Source: DASTBU01 sp035711845
Lineage (GTDB): Bacteria > Acidobacteriota > Vicinamibacteria > Vicinamibacterales > 2-12-FULL-66-21
Assembly (NCBI GenBank): GCA_035711845.1
Contig: DASTBU010000087.1
Location: 1 to 27,395, forward strand
DNA: 27,395 bases
Direction of reading: 5' to 3'
Made by a program: the position numbers and the translations under genes. Shown here one piece after another: positions 1 through 8,609 of the stretch. The notes beneath the pieces are model-generated. The model had not been told where the DNA came from. It worked only from the letters and a program-made list of their open reading frames with translations, and made no database searches. Each line of letters starts with the position of its first letter. Position 1 is the first letter of the stretch.

Positions 1-2
1 GC

Positions 3-860
3 ACGACGTTCATGATCAAGCCGCAGGAGAACCAGACCGTGCGCGTCTCGTACAACCGCGCCTACCGCTCGCCGTCGGTCATCAACAACCACCTGAACGT
101 GCTGATCGGGCAGCCGGTGGATCTCCGGCAGCTGGGCGGACCGGCCGCCTATCAGCTGCCGGTGAACGCCGTCGGAAATCCCGATCTCGAAGAGCAGCTG
201 CTCGACGCCTTCGAGGTCGGCTACACGGGCGTCGTCGGGCGGACCGTGATCTCGGCCGCGGTGTACAAGAACTGGCTGCAGAACGAAATCAATTTTCTCC
301 TCACGACGCCCTACACGGCCGCGAACCCGCCGGGCAACTGGCCGTTTCCCCCTTTCGTCCTGACCCTTCTCGCAGAACAGGGCATCGTGTTTCCCTCGCG
401 CGCCACGTACCAGAACTTCGGCAAGTACAGCAACCATGGCTTCGAGCTCGGCGTGCAGAGTCCGGTGAACCAGTACGTGGACCTCTTCGCCAACTATTCG
501 TGGCAGAGCGATCCCGACATCGATGAATCCGAGCCGAATGCCGTCCCGCCCGGCGAGCTGAACCTGCCCCCGACGCACCGCTTCAGTGCCGGCGGCGCCT
601 TCACCTACGGCCGCTTCCTCGGCAATCTGTCGGTGACCTTCACCGACGACGCGTTCTGGCAGGACGTGCTGGGCCCTGGATTCCAGGGCACGACGGACGC
701 CTATACGCTCGTCAACGCCGGCTTCGGCGTGAAGTGGGCGGGGGACCGCGTCACGACGTCGCTCAAGATCGTCAACCTGGGTAATGACGACGTGCAGCAG
801 CACGTCTTCGGCGACATCACCAAGCGGCAGTTCGTGGGCGAGATCCGCGTCCAGTTCTGA
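3..860 (+). CDS. TonB-dependent receptor, C-terminal part (cut by window edge)
   Basis: This is the last 285 or so residues of an outer-membrane TonB-dependent receptor; the N-terminus, plug domain and any TonB box lie upstream of the window. The reading frame is open from the first bases, so the internal ATG at 12 is not the real start. Alternating aromatic/hydrophobic strands (for example FELGVQSPVNQYVDLFANYSW and VTTSLKIVNLGNDDVQQ) are typical of the 22-strand beta-barrel. The protein ends FVGEIRVQF; a C-terminal Phe is the usual barrel-assembly signal of outer-membrane proteins. The family imports siderophores, cobalamin, oligosaccharides or peptides using the proton-motive force through TonB-ExbBD. 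The substrate cannot be deduced from this fragment. An 8-bp hairpin follows the stop codon. Confidence 0.9.
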   Translation, partial: TTFMIKPQENQTVRVSYNRAYRSPSVINNHLNVLIGQPVDLRQLGGPAAYQLPVNAVGNPDLEEQLLDAFEVGYTGVVGRTVISAAVYKNWLQNEINFLLTTPYTAANPPGNWPFPPFVLTLLAEQGIVFPSRATYQNFGKYSNHGFELGVQSPVNQYVDLFANYSWQSDPDIDESEPNAVPPGELNLPPTHRFSAGGAFTYGRFLGNLSVTFTDDAFWQDVLGPGFQGTTDAYTLVNAGFGVKWAGDRVTTSLKIVNLGNDDVQQHVFGDITKRQFVGEIRVQF

Positions 861-875
861 TCGCGCGAATCCCGG

Positions 876-902
876 TCAGGCCCCATGGTTCTCTGGGCCT
901 GA
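876..902. terminator. hairpin after the receptor gene, candidate terminator
   Basis: TCAGGCCC (876-883) and GGGCCTGA (895-902) form a perfect 8-bp stem with an 11-nt loop, starting 15 bases after the receptor stop codon. No T-tract follows, so this may be an mRNA-end-stabilising or Rho-linked structure rather than a classical intrinsic terminator. Confidence 0.45.
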
Positions 903-936
903 GCCGTTCGAGACAGGCGGAAGGGCACGGCCGGAG

Positions 937-942
937 TACAAT
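937..942 (+). promoter_or_regulatory. possible -10 element (TACAAT) before the HAD gene
   Basis: TACAAT matches the -10 consensus at 5 of 6 positions and lies 33 bases before the HAD start codon. No good -35 hexamer is visible at 16-18 bp. The same hexamer stands before the TAXI gene at 5554. Confidence 0.35.
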
Positions 943-975
943 GATCGGTCGGGTCCCTTCCGCTGTCTGTTTTTC

Positions 976-1806
976 ATGATTCGCCTGATCGCGCTCGATA
1001 TCGACGGCACTCTGCTCGACAGCCACGGCAACATCCCGCAGGCCAATCGCGAGGCGATAGGCCGCGCCCAGGAGATGGGCATCGACATCGTGCTCGCCAC
1101 GGGACGACGCTACGATTTCGCCAGAGCGATCTTCGAGACGCTGCCCGGTCCCCTGACCCTGATTCTCAGCAACGGCGCGATCGTCAAGACCAGAGAGGGC
1201 GAGACGCGGATGCGCAGCCTGCTGCCGCGCGAGGTGGCCCGCCGTGTCCTCGAGAGCGCGCTCGATCATCGCGAGGCGGCTGCCGTCATCTTCGATCGGC
1301 CGCTCGAGGGCCAGGTCGTGTTCGAGAAGGTCGACTGGGAGCATCCGCGCCACGCCCGCTTCTTTCACGCCAACCGCCCCTTCATCAGCGAGGTCCGTCC
1401 GCTGGAAGACGCGCTCACCGAAGATCCCGTGCAGGTGATGTTCACCGGCCGCTGCGCCGAGATGCGTGCGCTGTTCGCGCAGCTCAACGGCGGGGCGCTC
1501 TACTCGACCGCTCTCACCGAGTACGTGCCCCGCGATTTCTCGCTCCTCGACGTCGTGAAGGCCGGATGCTCCAAGGGCGCAACCCTCCGGGCATGGAGCG
1601 CACGCTGCGGCGTGGGGCGCGAGGAGGTGATGGCCATTGGCGATAACCTCAACGATCTCGAAATGCTCGAGTACGCCGGCGTCCCGGTGCTCATGGACAA
1701 TGCGCTTCAGGAGCTGAAGGACCGCGGCTGGGCGCTCACCGCGAGCAACGACGAGGCGGGTGTCGCCCGGGCGATCGAGGCACATGTGCTGGAAAGGGCG
1801 TCCTAG
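976..1806 (+). CDS. Cof-type HAD-IIB sugar-phosphate/phosphatase family hydrolase
   Basis: A 276-residue cytosolic phosphatase of the Cof/YidA group (HAD subfamily IIB), which dephosphorylates small phosphometabolites such as sugar phosphates or flavin-related compounds. Motif I is DIDGTLLD, with nucleophile Asp8 and acid/base Asp10. A LATGRR motif follows the first helix. Motif IV is GDNLNDLEM near residues 222-230, holding the Mg-binding acidic residues. The length matches the usual 265-280 residues. The frame is open further upstream, but ATG 976 places the conserved nucleophile at its normal distance from the N-terminus. No clear Shine-Dalgarno precedes it. The stop codon lies 5 bases before the ABC transporter ATG, so the two are probably co-transcribed and translationally coupled. 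The substrate is not predictable. Confidence 0.88.
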   Translation: MIRLIALDIDGTLLDSHGNIPQANREAIGRAQEMGIDIVLATGRRYDFARAIFETLPGPLTLILSNGAIVKTREGETRMRSLLPREVARRVLESALDHREAAAVIFDRPLEGQVVFEKVDWEHPRHARFFHANRPFISEVRPLEDALTEDPVQVMFTGRCAEMRALFAQLNGGALYSTALTEYVPRDFSLLDVVKAGCSKGATLRAWSARCGVGREEVMAIGDNLNDLEMLEYAGVPVLMDNALQELKDRGWALTASNDEAGVARAIEAHVLERAS

Positions 1807-1811
1807 TACAG

Positions 1812-3740
1812 ATGGCCATGGGATTCAGTGCGCTGAAGGTGCCGCGCTCCGAGGGCGCCCGCGGGCGTCGCTCGGACGCCCTCCGTCCGCCGACGGCTGA
1901 TGCGCCGAAGAAGAAAATCACGGCATCGGCAGCGTGGCGCGAGGCCAAGGCGCTCGTCGTGGCCAGGCGCCGCCGGCTGGCAATCGGCCTGGCGTTGATG
2001 ATCGTCAACCGGCTCGTCGGCCTGGTGCTTCCCGCCACATCGAAGTTCCTGATCGACGACGTGATCGGAAAGGGCCGAGCGGACCTGCTGATGCCGCTCG
2101 CGCTGGTGGCGGGTGCGGCGACGCTGATCCAGGCCGTCACGTCGTTCTCGCTGTCGCAGGTGCTCGGCGTCGCAGCGCAGCGCGCCATCACCGACATGCG
2201 CCGCCGGGTCGAGGCGCACGTCGCGCGGCTCCCGGTCCGTTACTTCGATTCCACCCAGTCCGGCGTGCTCATCTCCAGGATCATGAGCGATGCCGAGGGG
2301 ATCCGGAACATCGTCGGCACGGGCCTCGTCCAGCTGACGGGCAGCCTGGTGACCGCTCTCGCCGCACTCGGCATCCTGTTCTACCTCAACTGGTGGCTCA
2401 CGCTCGCCACGCTGATGGCGCTCGGGAGCTTCGGCGCCGCGATGGCGATTGCATTCAAGCGGCTGCGGCCGCTTTTCAGGGAGCGCGGGCGCATCAACGC
2501 CGAGGTCACCGGCCGGCTCAACGAGACGCTCGGCGGCATACGGATCGTGAAGACCTATACGGCGGAGAAGCACGAGGAGCTCGTGTTCACCCGCGGCGTC
2601 CATCGGCTCTATCGCAACATCGCGCAGTCGATCACCGGCGTCTCGGCCATTACGGCGTTCTCGACCGTGGTGGTGGGCATCATCGGTGTGCTGATGATCG
2701 TGATCGGCGGGCGCGCGATCCTGTCGGGAGCGATGACGCTCGGCGACTTCATCTTCTATCTCGTGCTCACCGGGCTCATGGCCGCACCCGTCGTCCAGAT
2801 TGCCTCCATCGGCACGCAGATCAGCGAAGCGTTTGCCGGGCTGGACCGGATTCGGGAACTCCTCGCCATGGCGACCGAGGACGAGGAGGACAGCAGGAAA
2901 GCGCCGCTCGGGGAGATCGACGGAGAGATCGTCTTCGAGGACGTGACGTTCGAGTACAACCCGGGCGTGCCGGTGCTCGAGAGCGTCAGCTTCCATGCCC
3001 CAGCCGGCACGACGACCGCGCTGGTTGGCTCGAGCGGGTCCGGCAAGAGCACGCTCATCAGCCTGGTGATGGCGTTCAACCGGCCGAAGTCCGGCCGCAT
3101 CCTCGTGGATGGGCGCGACCTGACGACGATACCGCTTCGCGATTACAGATCCCAGATCGGCGTGGTGCTGCAGGACAACTTCCTGTTCGACGGCAGCGTC
3201 GGCGACAACATCCGTTACGGCCGGAAGGATGCGACGCTCGAGGAAATCCAGGAGGTCAGCCGGATCGCGCACGCCGATGAGTTCATCGAGGCTTTCGAGC
3301 GGAAATACGACACCATCGTGGGCGAGCGCGGCGTGAGGCTCTCGGGTGGGCAGCGCCAGCGCGTGGCCATCGCCCGCGCCATCCTCGCGGATCCGCGCAT
3401 TCTCGTGCTCGACGAAGCGACCTCCTCGCTCGACAGCGAGAGCGAGGCGCTCATCCAGGACGGCCTCCGCTCACTCAGGCAGGGGAGGACGACGTTCGTC
3501 ATCGCGCACCGGTTGTCGACGATTCGGAGCGCCGATCAGATCCTCGTGCTGGAGCAGGGGGAGATCGTCGAGCGCGGCACGCACGCCGAGCTGCTCGCGC
3601 TCGGCGGCCGCTATCGCACGCTGTACGACAAGCAGTACAACTGGGAAGCGGACCGCTTCATCAACCCGGGCGAGGATTTCACGCCCGTTCCGGAGAAGGC
3701 GACTGTGTCCCTGCCAGTCCGGTCCGACCGGTCATTGTAG
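1812..3740 (+). CDS. MsbA-type ABC exporter (fused membrane and ATPase domains)
   Basis: A 642-residue half-transporter of the ABC-B (MsbA/LmrA) type that works as a homodimer in the inner membrane and exports lipids, LPS precursors or hydrophobic compounds. A basic cytosolic N-terminus of about 55 residues precedes a six-helix membrane domain (about 58-330). The C-terminal ATPase domain carries Walker A GSSGSGKST (about 405-413), a Q-loop (VVLQDNFLFDGS), signature LSGGQRQR (about 510-517), Walker B ILVLDEATSSLD and the H-loop IAHRLST. The family usually has 570-620 residues; the extra length is the N-terminal extension and a short C-terminal tail. A second in-frame ATG lies at 1818. There is no good ribosome-binding site, consistent with coupling to the HAD gene. 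MsbA itself cannot be told from other ABC-B exporters by sequence alone. Confidence 0.9.
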   Translation: MAMGFSALKVPRSEGARGRRSDALRPPTADAPKKKITASAAWREAKALVVARRRRLAIGLALMIVNRLVGLVLPATSKFLIDDVIGKGRADLLMPLALVAGAATLIQAVTSFSLSQVLGVAAQRAITDMRRRVEAHVARLPVRYFDSTQSGVLISRIMSDAEGIRNIVGTGLVQLTGSLVTALAALGILFYLNWWLTLATLMALGSFGAAMAIAFKRLRPLFRERGRINAEVTGRLNETLGGIRIVKTYTAEKHEELVFTRGVHRLYRNIAQSITGVSAITAFSTVVVGIIGVLMIVIGGRAILSGAMTLGDFIFYLVLTGLMAAPVVQIASIGTQISEAFAGLDRIRELLAMATEDEEDSRKAPLGEIDGEIVFEDVTFEYNPGVPVLESVSFHAPAGTTTALVGSSGSGKSTLISLVMAFNRPKSGRILVDGRDLTTIPLRDYRSQIGVVLQDNFLFDGSVGDNIRYGRKDATLEEIQEVSRIAHADEFIEAFERKYDTIVGERGVRLSGGQRQRVAIARAILADPRILVLDEATSSLDSESEALIQDGLRSLRQGRTTFVIAHRLSTIRSADQILVLEQGEIVERGTHAELLALGGRYRTLYDKQYNWEADRFINPGEDFTPVPEKATVSLPVRSDRSL

Positions 3741-3744
3741 AATT

Positions 3745-3772
3745 CAGCACTCAGCACTCAGCATTCAGCATT
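3745..3772. repeat. heptamer array a: CAGCACT x2, CAGCATT x2
   Basis: Four tandem 7-bp units fill most of the 36-bp gap between the ABC exporter stop and the ettA ATG, so they form the leader next to the ettA start. No Shine-Dalgarno is visible between the last unit and the ATG. TAGAAT (3738-3743), overlapping the exporter stop codon, could be a -10 element. Confidence 0.8.
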
Positions 3773-3776
3773 CCGT

Positions 3777-5447
3777 ATGCAATTCATCTACACCATGAAG
3801 GGATTGGGCAAGGTCCATCAGCCCGACCACGTCGTACTCAAGGACATCTGGCTCTCGTTCCTGCCGGGCGCGAAGATCGGCGTGCTGGGGTTGAACGGCG
3901 CCGGGAAGAGCACCCTGCTCAGAATCATGGCGGGCCAGGATCACGACTTCATCGGCGAGGCGTTCCCGGCCGATGGCATCAGCATCGGGTTCCTCGAGCA
4001 GGAACCCCGGCTGGACGAATCGAAGACGGTACTGGGGAACGTGGAAGAAGGTGTCGCGGCTGTCCGGGCGCTCCTCAACCGCTACGACGCGATCAACGCG
4101 AAGTTCGGCGAGCAGATGTCGCCAGAGGAGATGGACCAGGTCCTCGAGGAACAGGGCCGCGTCCAGGATCGGATTGAGGCAGCTGACGGCTGGGACCTCG
4201 ACTCGCGCCTCGATCTGGCGATGGACGCGCTCCGGCTGCCGCCCGCCGACACGCACGTCGCCACGCTTTCGGGTGGCGAGCGGCGTCGCGTTGCCCTGTG
4301 CCGGCTGCTCCTCCGGTCGCCGGATCTACTGCTGCTCGACGAGCCCACGAACCACCTGGATGCGGAGTCGGTGGCGTGGCTCGAGCGGTTCCTCAAGGAC
4401 TATCCAGGCACGGTGGTCGCCGTCACGCACGATCGATACTTCCTCGACAACGTGGCCGGATGGATCCTCGAGCTGGATCGAGGCTCGGGCATCCCGTGGG
4501 AGGGCAATTACTCTTCCTGGCTCGAGCAGAAGCAGCGCCGCCTGGAGCTGGAGGAAAAGCAGGAAACGAAGCGGCAGCGGACGCTCCAGCGCGAGCTGGA
4601 CTGGATCCGCATGTCGCCTCGCGCGCGCCAGGCCAAGGGCAAGGCGAGACTGAACGCGTACGAGGACCTGCTGCGCGAGGAGACCGCCCAGAAGATCGAC
4701 CAGGTCGAAATCTACATCCCGCCCGGTCCACGCCTCGGCGACATCGTCGTGGAAGCTCGTGGCGTGCGCAAGTCCTACGGCGATCTGGTGCTGATGGACG
4801 ATGTGAACTTCACGCTGCCGCGCGGCGGAATCGTCGGCGTCATTGGCCCGAACGGCGCGGGGAAGACGACGCTGTTCAGGATGATCACGGGGCAGGAACA
4901 GCCAGACGCCGGCACGCTGCGGCTCGGCGAGACGGTGGCGATCGGCTACGTCGACCAATCGCGCGACGCGCTCGGCGCCGACCGAACCGTGTGGGAAGAG
5001 ATCACCGGCGGGCGCGACGAGGTCGAGCTCGGCAAACGATCGGTCGCCTCCCGCGCCTACGTCTCGTGGTTCAACTTCAAGGGGCGGGACCAGCAGCGGA
5101 AGGTCGGGTCGCTTTCGGGCGGCGAGCGCAACCGGGTCCATCTCGCGAAGCTCCTCAAGGGCGGCGCAAACCTGCTGCTCCTCGATGAGCCGACCAACGA
5201 CCTCGACGTCGATACGCTTCGGGCGCTCGAAGAGGCGCTGCTGGCGTTTGCCGGCTGCGCCGTGGTCATCAGCCACGACCGCTGGTTCCTCGACCGCATC
5301 GCGACCCACATGCTCGCCTTCGAGGGCGACAGCAAGGCGGTGTGGTTCGAGGGGAACTACCAGGATTACGAAGTGGATCGCAAGCGCCGTCTCGGCGCGG
5401 AGGCCGATCAGCCGCATCGGATCAAGTTTCGGAAGCTGACAAGGTAG
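3777..5447 (+). CDS. ettA: Energy-dependent translational throttle protein EttA (ABC-F)
   Basis: A 556-residue soluble ABC-F ATPase with no membrane segments, almost exactly the length of E. coli EttA. EttA binds the ribosomal E site and, depending on ATP/ADP, gates entry of the 70S initiation complex into elongation. The N-terminus (MQFIYTMKGLGKV, then FLPGAKIGVLGLNGAGKST) follows the EttA pattern closely. ATPase domain 1 has Walker A at about 38-46, LSGGERRRVALC and DEPTNHLD. A charged linker (about 245-325), containing the P-site-tRNA-interaction motif in this family, leads to domain 2 with GPNGAGKTT, LSGGERNRVHLAKLL and DEPTNDLD. The helical insert in domain 1 (about 95-140) matches the EttA arm. 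ATG 3777 is fixed by homology; no ribosome-binding site is seen and heptamer array a sits immediately upstream. Confidence 0.95.
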   Translation: MQFIYTMKGLGKVHQPDHVVLKDIWLSFLPGAKIGVLGLNGAGKSTLLRIMAGQDHDFIGEAFPADGISIGFLEQEPRLDESKTVLGNVEEGVAAVRALLNRYDAINAKFGEQMSPEEMDQVLEEQGRVQDRIEAADGWDLDSRLDLAMDALRLPPADTHVATLSGGERRRVALCRLLLRSPDLLLLDEPTNHLDAESVAWLERFLKDYPGTVVAVTHDRYFLDNVAGWILELDRGSGIPWEGNYSSWLEQKQRRLELEEKQETKRQRTLQRELDWIRMSPRARQAKGKARLNAYEDLLREETAQKIDQVEIYIPPGPRLGDIVVEARGVRKSYGDLVLMDDVNFTLPRGGIVGVIGPNGAGKTTLFRMITGQEQPDAGTLRLGETVAIGYVDQSRDALGADRTVWEEITGGRDEVELGKRSVASRAYVSWFNFKGRDQQRKVGSLSGGERNRVHLAKLLKGGANLLLLDEPTNDLDVDTLRALEEALLAFAGCAVVISHDRWFLDRIATHMLAFEGDSKAVWFEGNYQDYEVDRKRRLGAEADQPHRIKFRKLTR

Positions 5448-5461
5448 GGGGGAGTTTCCAG

Positions 5462-5524
5462 TTACCAGCTTCCAGCTTCCAGCTTCCAGCTTCCAGCTTC
5501 CAGCTTCCAGCTTAGAGCTTCCAG
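5462..5524. repeat. heptamer array b: CTTCCAG, about nine units
   Basis: Nine consecutive 7-bp units: TTACCAG, six perfect CTTCCAG copies, CTTAGAG, then one more CTTCCAG. The array occupies the centre of the 118-bp gap between ettA and the TAXI gene and ends about 30 bases before the -10-like TACAAT at 5554. Confidence 0.92.
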
Positions 5525-5553
5525 CGAGCGAGAGACCGGCGAGCGGATAGCTG

Positions 5554-5559
5554 TACAAT
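5554..5559 (+). promoter_or_regulatory. -10 element TACAAT; leaderless start likely
   Basis: TACAAT ends 6 bases before the GTG start codon at 5566, so a transcript starting at the usual distance from a -10 would begin on or next to the start codon. No purine-rich Shine-Dalgarno precedes the GTG. The -35 region is weak. Together this suggests a leaderless mRNA. Confidence 0.5.
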
Positions 5560-5565
5560 TCCTCC

Positions 5566-6552
5566 GTGTTCGCGTCCTCAGCCCGGGCTTTTCTGGTCAC
5601 GACCGTCTGTGCCGCGATCGCGGGCTCTTCGCTCGGGGCGTGCTCTTCGAATACAGGCGCCCCGGGGGCGCGGTACCTGTCGATTGCCACCGGCGGAACG
5701 GGCGGCGTCTACTATCCATACGGCGGCGGCCTCGCCAAGGTCCTGAACGACAACCTTCCGGGCGTCCGCGCGAGCGCCGAGGTGACCGCGGCATCCGTCG
5801 ACAACCTGAAGCTCATCCGCGACGGGCGAGCCGATATCGCGTTCACGCTCGCCGATACATTGGCGGACGCCGTCGCGGGACGCGGCGCCTTCGACGGGCG
5901 TCCGGTCGCGGCTGCCAGCCTTGCGGTCCTCTACTCCAACTACACGCACGTCGTCACGCTTGCCTCGTCCGGTCTCCGTGCCATTCCGGACCTGCGCGGC
6001 AGGACGATAGCGACAGGCTCGGCGGGGAGCGGGACGGAGGTGATTGCGTTTCGTGTGCTGGAAGCGGCCGGCCTCGATCCCGACCGCGACGTGCGCCGTC
6101 AGGCGCTGGGGGTATCCGAGTCGGCCGGCGCCTTGAAGGACGGCAAGATCGACGGGTTCTTCTGGAGCGGCGGTCTGCCAACGGCAGCAATCCAGGATCT
6201 GTCACACACGCCGAACATCAGCATCCGGCTGATCCCGACGCTGGCGCTGATCTCGACGCTGAACGAGCGGCATGGCAATCTGTACTTCCCGCTCGAGATC
6301 CCGTCCGGCAGCTATCCTGGTATCGATGCCGCGGTGCCGGTCGTCGGCGTGGCGAACGTCCTCGTCGTCAACCGATCGATGCCTGACGGCCTCGCGTACG
6401 ACATCACCCGGACGCTCTTCGAGAAGCAGTCGGCGCTGGCCGCCATTCACCCCGAGGCACGCCACCTGTCGGTGCAATCGGCGACGAAGGGTTCGCCGGC
6501 CGAGTTCCATCCCGGGGCACTCCGCTACTTCCGCGAAAAAGGGGCGTGGTGA
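5566..6552 (+). CDS. TAXI-family TRAP transporter solute-binding lipoprotein
   Basis: A 328-residue periplasmic substrate-binding subunit of a TRAP transporter of the TAXI class. A hydrophobic signal segment ends in an LGAC lipobox (about residues 23-26), so the protein is probably lipid-anchored. The mature part starts with YLSIATGGTGGVYYPYGGGLAKVL, the family hallmark (SIGTGGTGGVYYPLGGAIA-like). Later regions DIAFTLADTLADAV, GSGTEVIAFRVLEAAGL and DGFFWSGGLPTAAI also match. TAXI receptors bind glutamate, 2-oxoglutarate or related acids and pass them to the fused permease. The start is GTG 5566; an ATG start is not available before the signal peptide. The stop overlaps the permease start by 4 nt (GTGA), showing a translationally coupled pair. 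The exact substrate is unknown. Confidence 0.92.
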   Translation: MFASSARAFLVTTVCAAIAGSSLGACSSNTGAPGARYLSIATGGTGGVYYPYGGGLAKVLNDNLPGVRASAEVTAASVDNLKLIRDGRADIAFTLADTLADAVAGRGAFDGRPVAAASLAVLYSNYTHVVTLASSGLRAIPDLRGRTIATGSAGSGTEVIAFRVLEAAGLDPDRDVRRQALGVSESAGALKDGKIDGFFWSGGLPTAAIQDLSHTPNISIRLIPTLALISTLNERHGNLYFPLEIPSGSYPGIDAAVPVVGVANVLVVNRSMPDGLAYDITRTLFEKQSALAAIHPEARHLSVQSATKGSPAEFHPGALRYFREKGAW

Positions 6553-8450
6553 GCGTCGAGGAGTCCGCATCCCGCAGGCTCACCGGACTCTTTGGCACGC
6601 TCGCTACGGTTCTTGCGATCGGGCTCTCGCTCTACTCCCTGTACTGGGTACTCTTCATCGTCCAGCCACAGATCTACCGCATCAGCTTCCTGTTGATCGC
6701 GCTCGTCCTGATCTTCCTGCTGTTTCCGCCGCACCGCGGTCAGGACGAACCCGTGGGTGCACTCGACTGGCTGCTGATTGCCGCGAGCGTCGCGGCGCTG
6801 TCGTGGCCGATCCTGGACTTCGATCGCTTCATCTACCGGGCTGCGGATCCGCTTGTCGCGGACATCGTCCTGGGAGCGCTCGCGATCGGCCTGGTTCTCG
6901 AGGCAGCCAGGCGAACGGTCGGATGGGTGCTTCCGGCCACGGCGCTCGGGTTCATTCTGTACGCCTGGGCGGGCCCGTTGCTCGACACCGTTGGCCTGTC
7001 GCTCTTCGCCCACCGGGGCTACGCGCCCGATCGCCTCGTCGGCACGCTCTACATGACGCTCGAAGGCATCTTCGGCTTGCCGCTCGACGTCGCGGCGACC
7101 TACATCATTCTCTTCACGATTTACGGGGCAGTCCTGGAGCATTCCGGCGCGGGCACGTTCTTCATCGACTGGTCGATGGCCGCAATGGGGCGTTCGCGGT
7201 CCGCCGCCGCTCCCGGCCGGACGGTGACCGTGGCGGGTTTCCTGCTCGGCACCGTCTCCGGCAGTGGGGTCGCGACGACGGTGATGCTGGGCTCGGTTGC
7301 GTGGCCGTTGCTGCGCAAGGCCGGGTACAGACCTGAAGTTGGCGGCGCGCTGCTGTCCGCTGCAGGTATTGGAGCGCTGTTGTCGCCGCCGACGCTCGGC
7401 GCCGCGGCGTTTCTCATCGCGGAGTATCTCAGGATCTCGTACCTGCAGGTCCTGATCATGGCGACGGTTCCGACGCTCCTGTACTACCTCTCGATCCTGT
7501 TGATGGTCGAAGCCGACTCACGTCGGCTCGGCACACACGCCACCGAATTCGAATTGCCGTCGCTCGGCGCACTCACGCGTCGCTACGGCTACCATTTCAC
7601 ATCGCTCGTGGCCATCGCCGCGTTGATGGTCGCCGGCCTGTCGGCGTTTCGTGCCGTCTTCTGGGCCACGCTGCTCGCAGTGGGGCTGAGCTATCTGCGC
7701 CGCGAGACGGCACTCACCCCGTCGCGATTGATGAACGCGCTCCGCAGTGGCGCCACCGGGGTGCTCGGCGTCTGCGCCACGACGGCGGTGGCCGGCGTCA
7801 TCGTTGGCACCGTCACACTGACCGGTCTCGGGTTGAAGATCTCGGGAATCATCGTCGCGGCGTCGGGCGGGACGCTTCCACTGACGGTGATCTACGCCGC
7901 CATCGCGGTCTGGCTGCTGGGGCTCGCGGTGCCGGTGACCGCGTCGTACATCATCGCCGCCGTCATGGTGGCGCCGGCGCTCGTGCAATCAGGCGTGCCG
8001 CTTCCCTCCGCGCACATGTTCATCTTCTACTACGCGGTGCTCTCCGAGGTCAGCCCGCCAACCGCGCTCTCGCCGTTCGCGGCCGCCGCCCTCACCGGCG
8101 CCAACCCGTTCCGCACGATGATGCTGACGTGGAAGTACACGCTGCCCGCGTTCCTCGTGCCGCTCGTGTTCACCTTGTCGCGCGACGGTGCCGGCGTGCT
8201 GCTGATCGGATCGCCGGCGACCGTTCTCCAGGCGACGGTGACGGCCGCCGTGGGCATCGCCGCGCTGGCCGCGGGCGTCAGCGGGTGGATCCTCCGGCCG
8301 GCGAATGCGCTGGAGCGCACGGGGCTCGTAACCGGCGGCCTCCTCTTGTGTTACGGGGCGGGCTGGTCGGATTTGCTCGGTCTTGCACTGACGGCTGTGG
8401 TGTCCTTCTTGCACTTTCTGAGGCACACGCGGGCAACGCACGCGCCGTAA
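6549..8450 (+). CDS. TRAP transporter permease, fused small and large membrane subunits
   Basis: A 633-residue inner-membrane protein fusing the 4-helix (DctQ-like) and 12-helix (DctM-like) subunits, as is usual for TAXI-TRAP systems. It uses an ion gradient to import the solute captured by the preceding lipoprotein. Many hydrophobic helices run from residue 20 to the C-terminus. Family segments include FGLPLDVAATYIILFTIYGA, GRTVTVAGFLLGTVSGSGVATTVMLG and the symmetric FYYAVLSEVSPPTALSPFAAA. Two adjacent GTG codons (6546, 6549) could start it; 6549 gives the common 4-nt GTGA overlap. The family often has 620-680 residues, so it is full length. No DctP-type receptor gene is present; the TAXI lipoprotein is the partner. 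Confidence 0.92.
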   Translation: MSVEESASRRLTGLFGTLATVLAIGLSLYSLYWVLFIVQPQIYRISFLLIALVLIFLLFPPHRGQDEPVGALDWLLIAASVAALSWPILDFDRFIYRAADPLVADIVLGALAIGLVLEAARRTVGWVLPATALGFILYAWAGPLLDTVGLSLFAHRGYAPDRLVGTLYMTLEGIFGLPLDVAATYIILFTIYGAVLEHSGAGTFFIDWSMAAMGRSRSAAAPGRTVTVAGFLLGTVSGSGVATTVMLGSVAWPLLRKAGYRPEVGGALLSAAGIGALLSPPTLGAAAFLIAEYLRISYLQVLIMATVPTLLYYLSILLMVEADSRRLGTHATEFELPSLGALTRRYGYHFTSLVAIAALMVAGLSAFRAVFWATLLAVGLSYLRRETALTPSRLMNALRSGATGVLGVCATTAVAGVIVGTVTLTGLGLKISGIIVAASGGTLPLTVIYAAIAVWLLGLAVPVTASYIIAAVMVAPALVQSGVPLPSAHMFIFYYAVLSEVSPPTALSPFAAAALTGANPFRTMMLTWKYTLPAFLVPLVFTLSRDGAGVLLIGSPATVLQATVTAAVGIAALAAGVSGWILRPANALERTGLVTGGLLLCYGAGWSDLLGLALTAVVSFLHFLRHTRATHAP

Positions 8451-8609
8451 AGCCTCCAAAGCATTGCGGCAGACAGACTTCGCCCGGGTGCTCACGGCGC
8501 GTGCGGGCCCGGTCATCGGAGCCAGACATTTTTTGGAGGTCGAATGTTGACACCCTGCCAAAAAGTGTCCAAGCGAGTTGGGGCCTGGTCGGCCCCGAGG
8601 GGTGACATC

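Noticed and set aside
817..3272. Long minus-strand reading frames opposite the HAD and ABC exporter genes
   Set aside because: They mirror the codon positions of well-supported genes in GC-rich DNA, have His/Asp/Arg-rich composition with no family motifs, and no ribosome-binding sites.
8548..8609. Promoter with TTGACA at 8548 for the pilin gene
   Set aside because: No -10-like hexamer is found 16-18 bp downstream, and no sigma-54 GG-N10-GC pattern is convincing.
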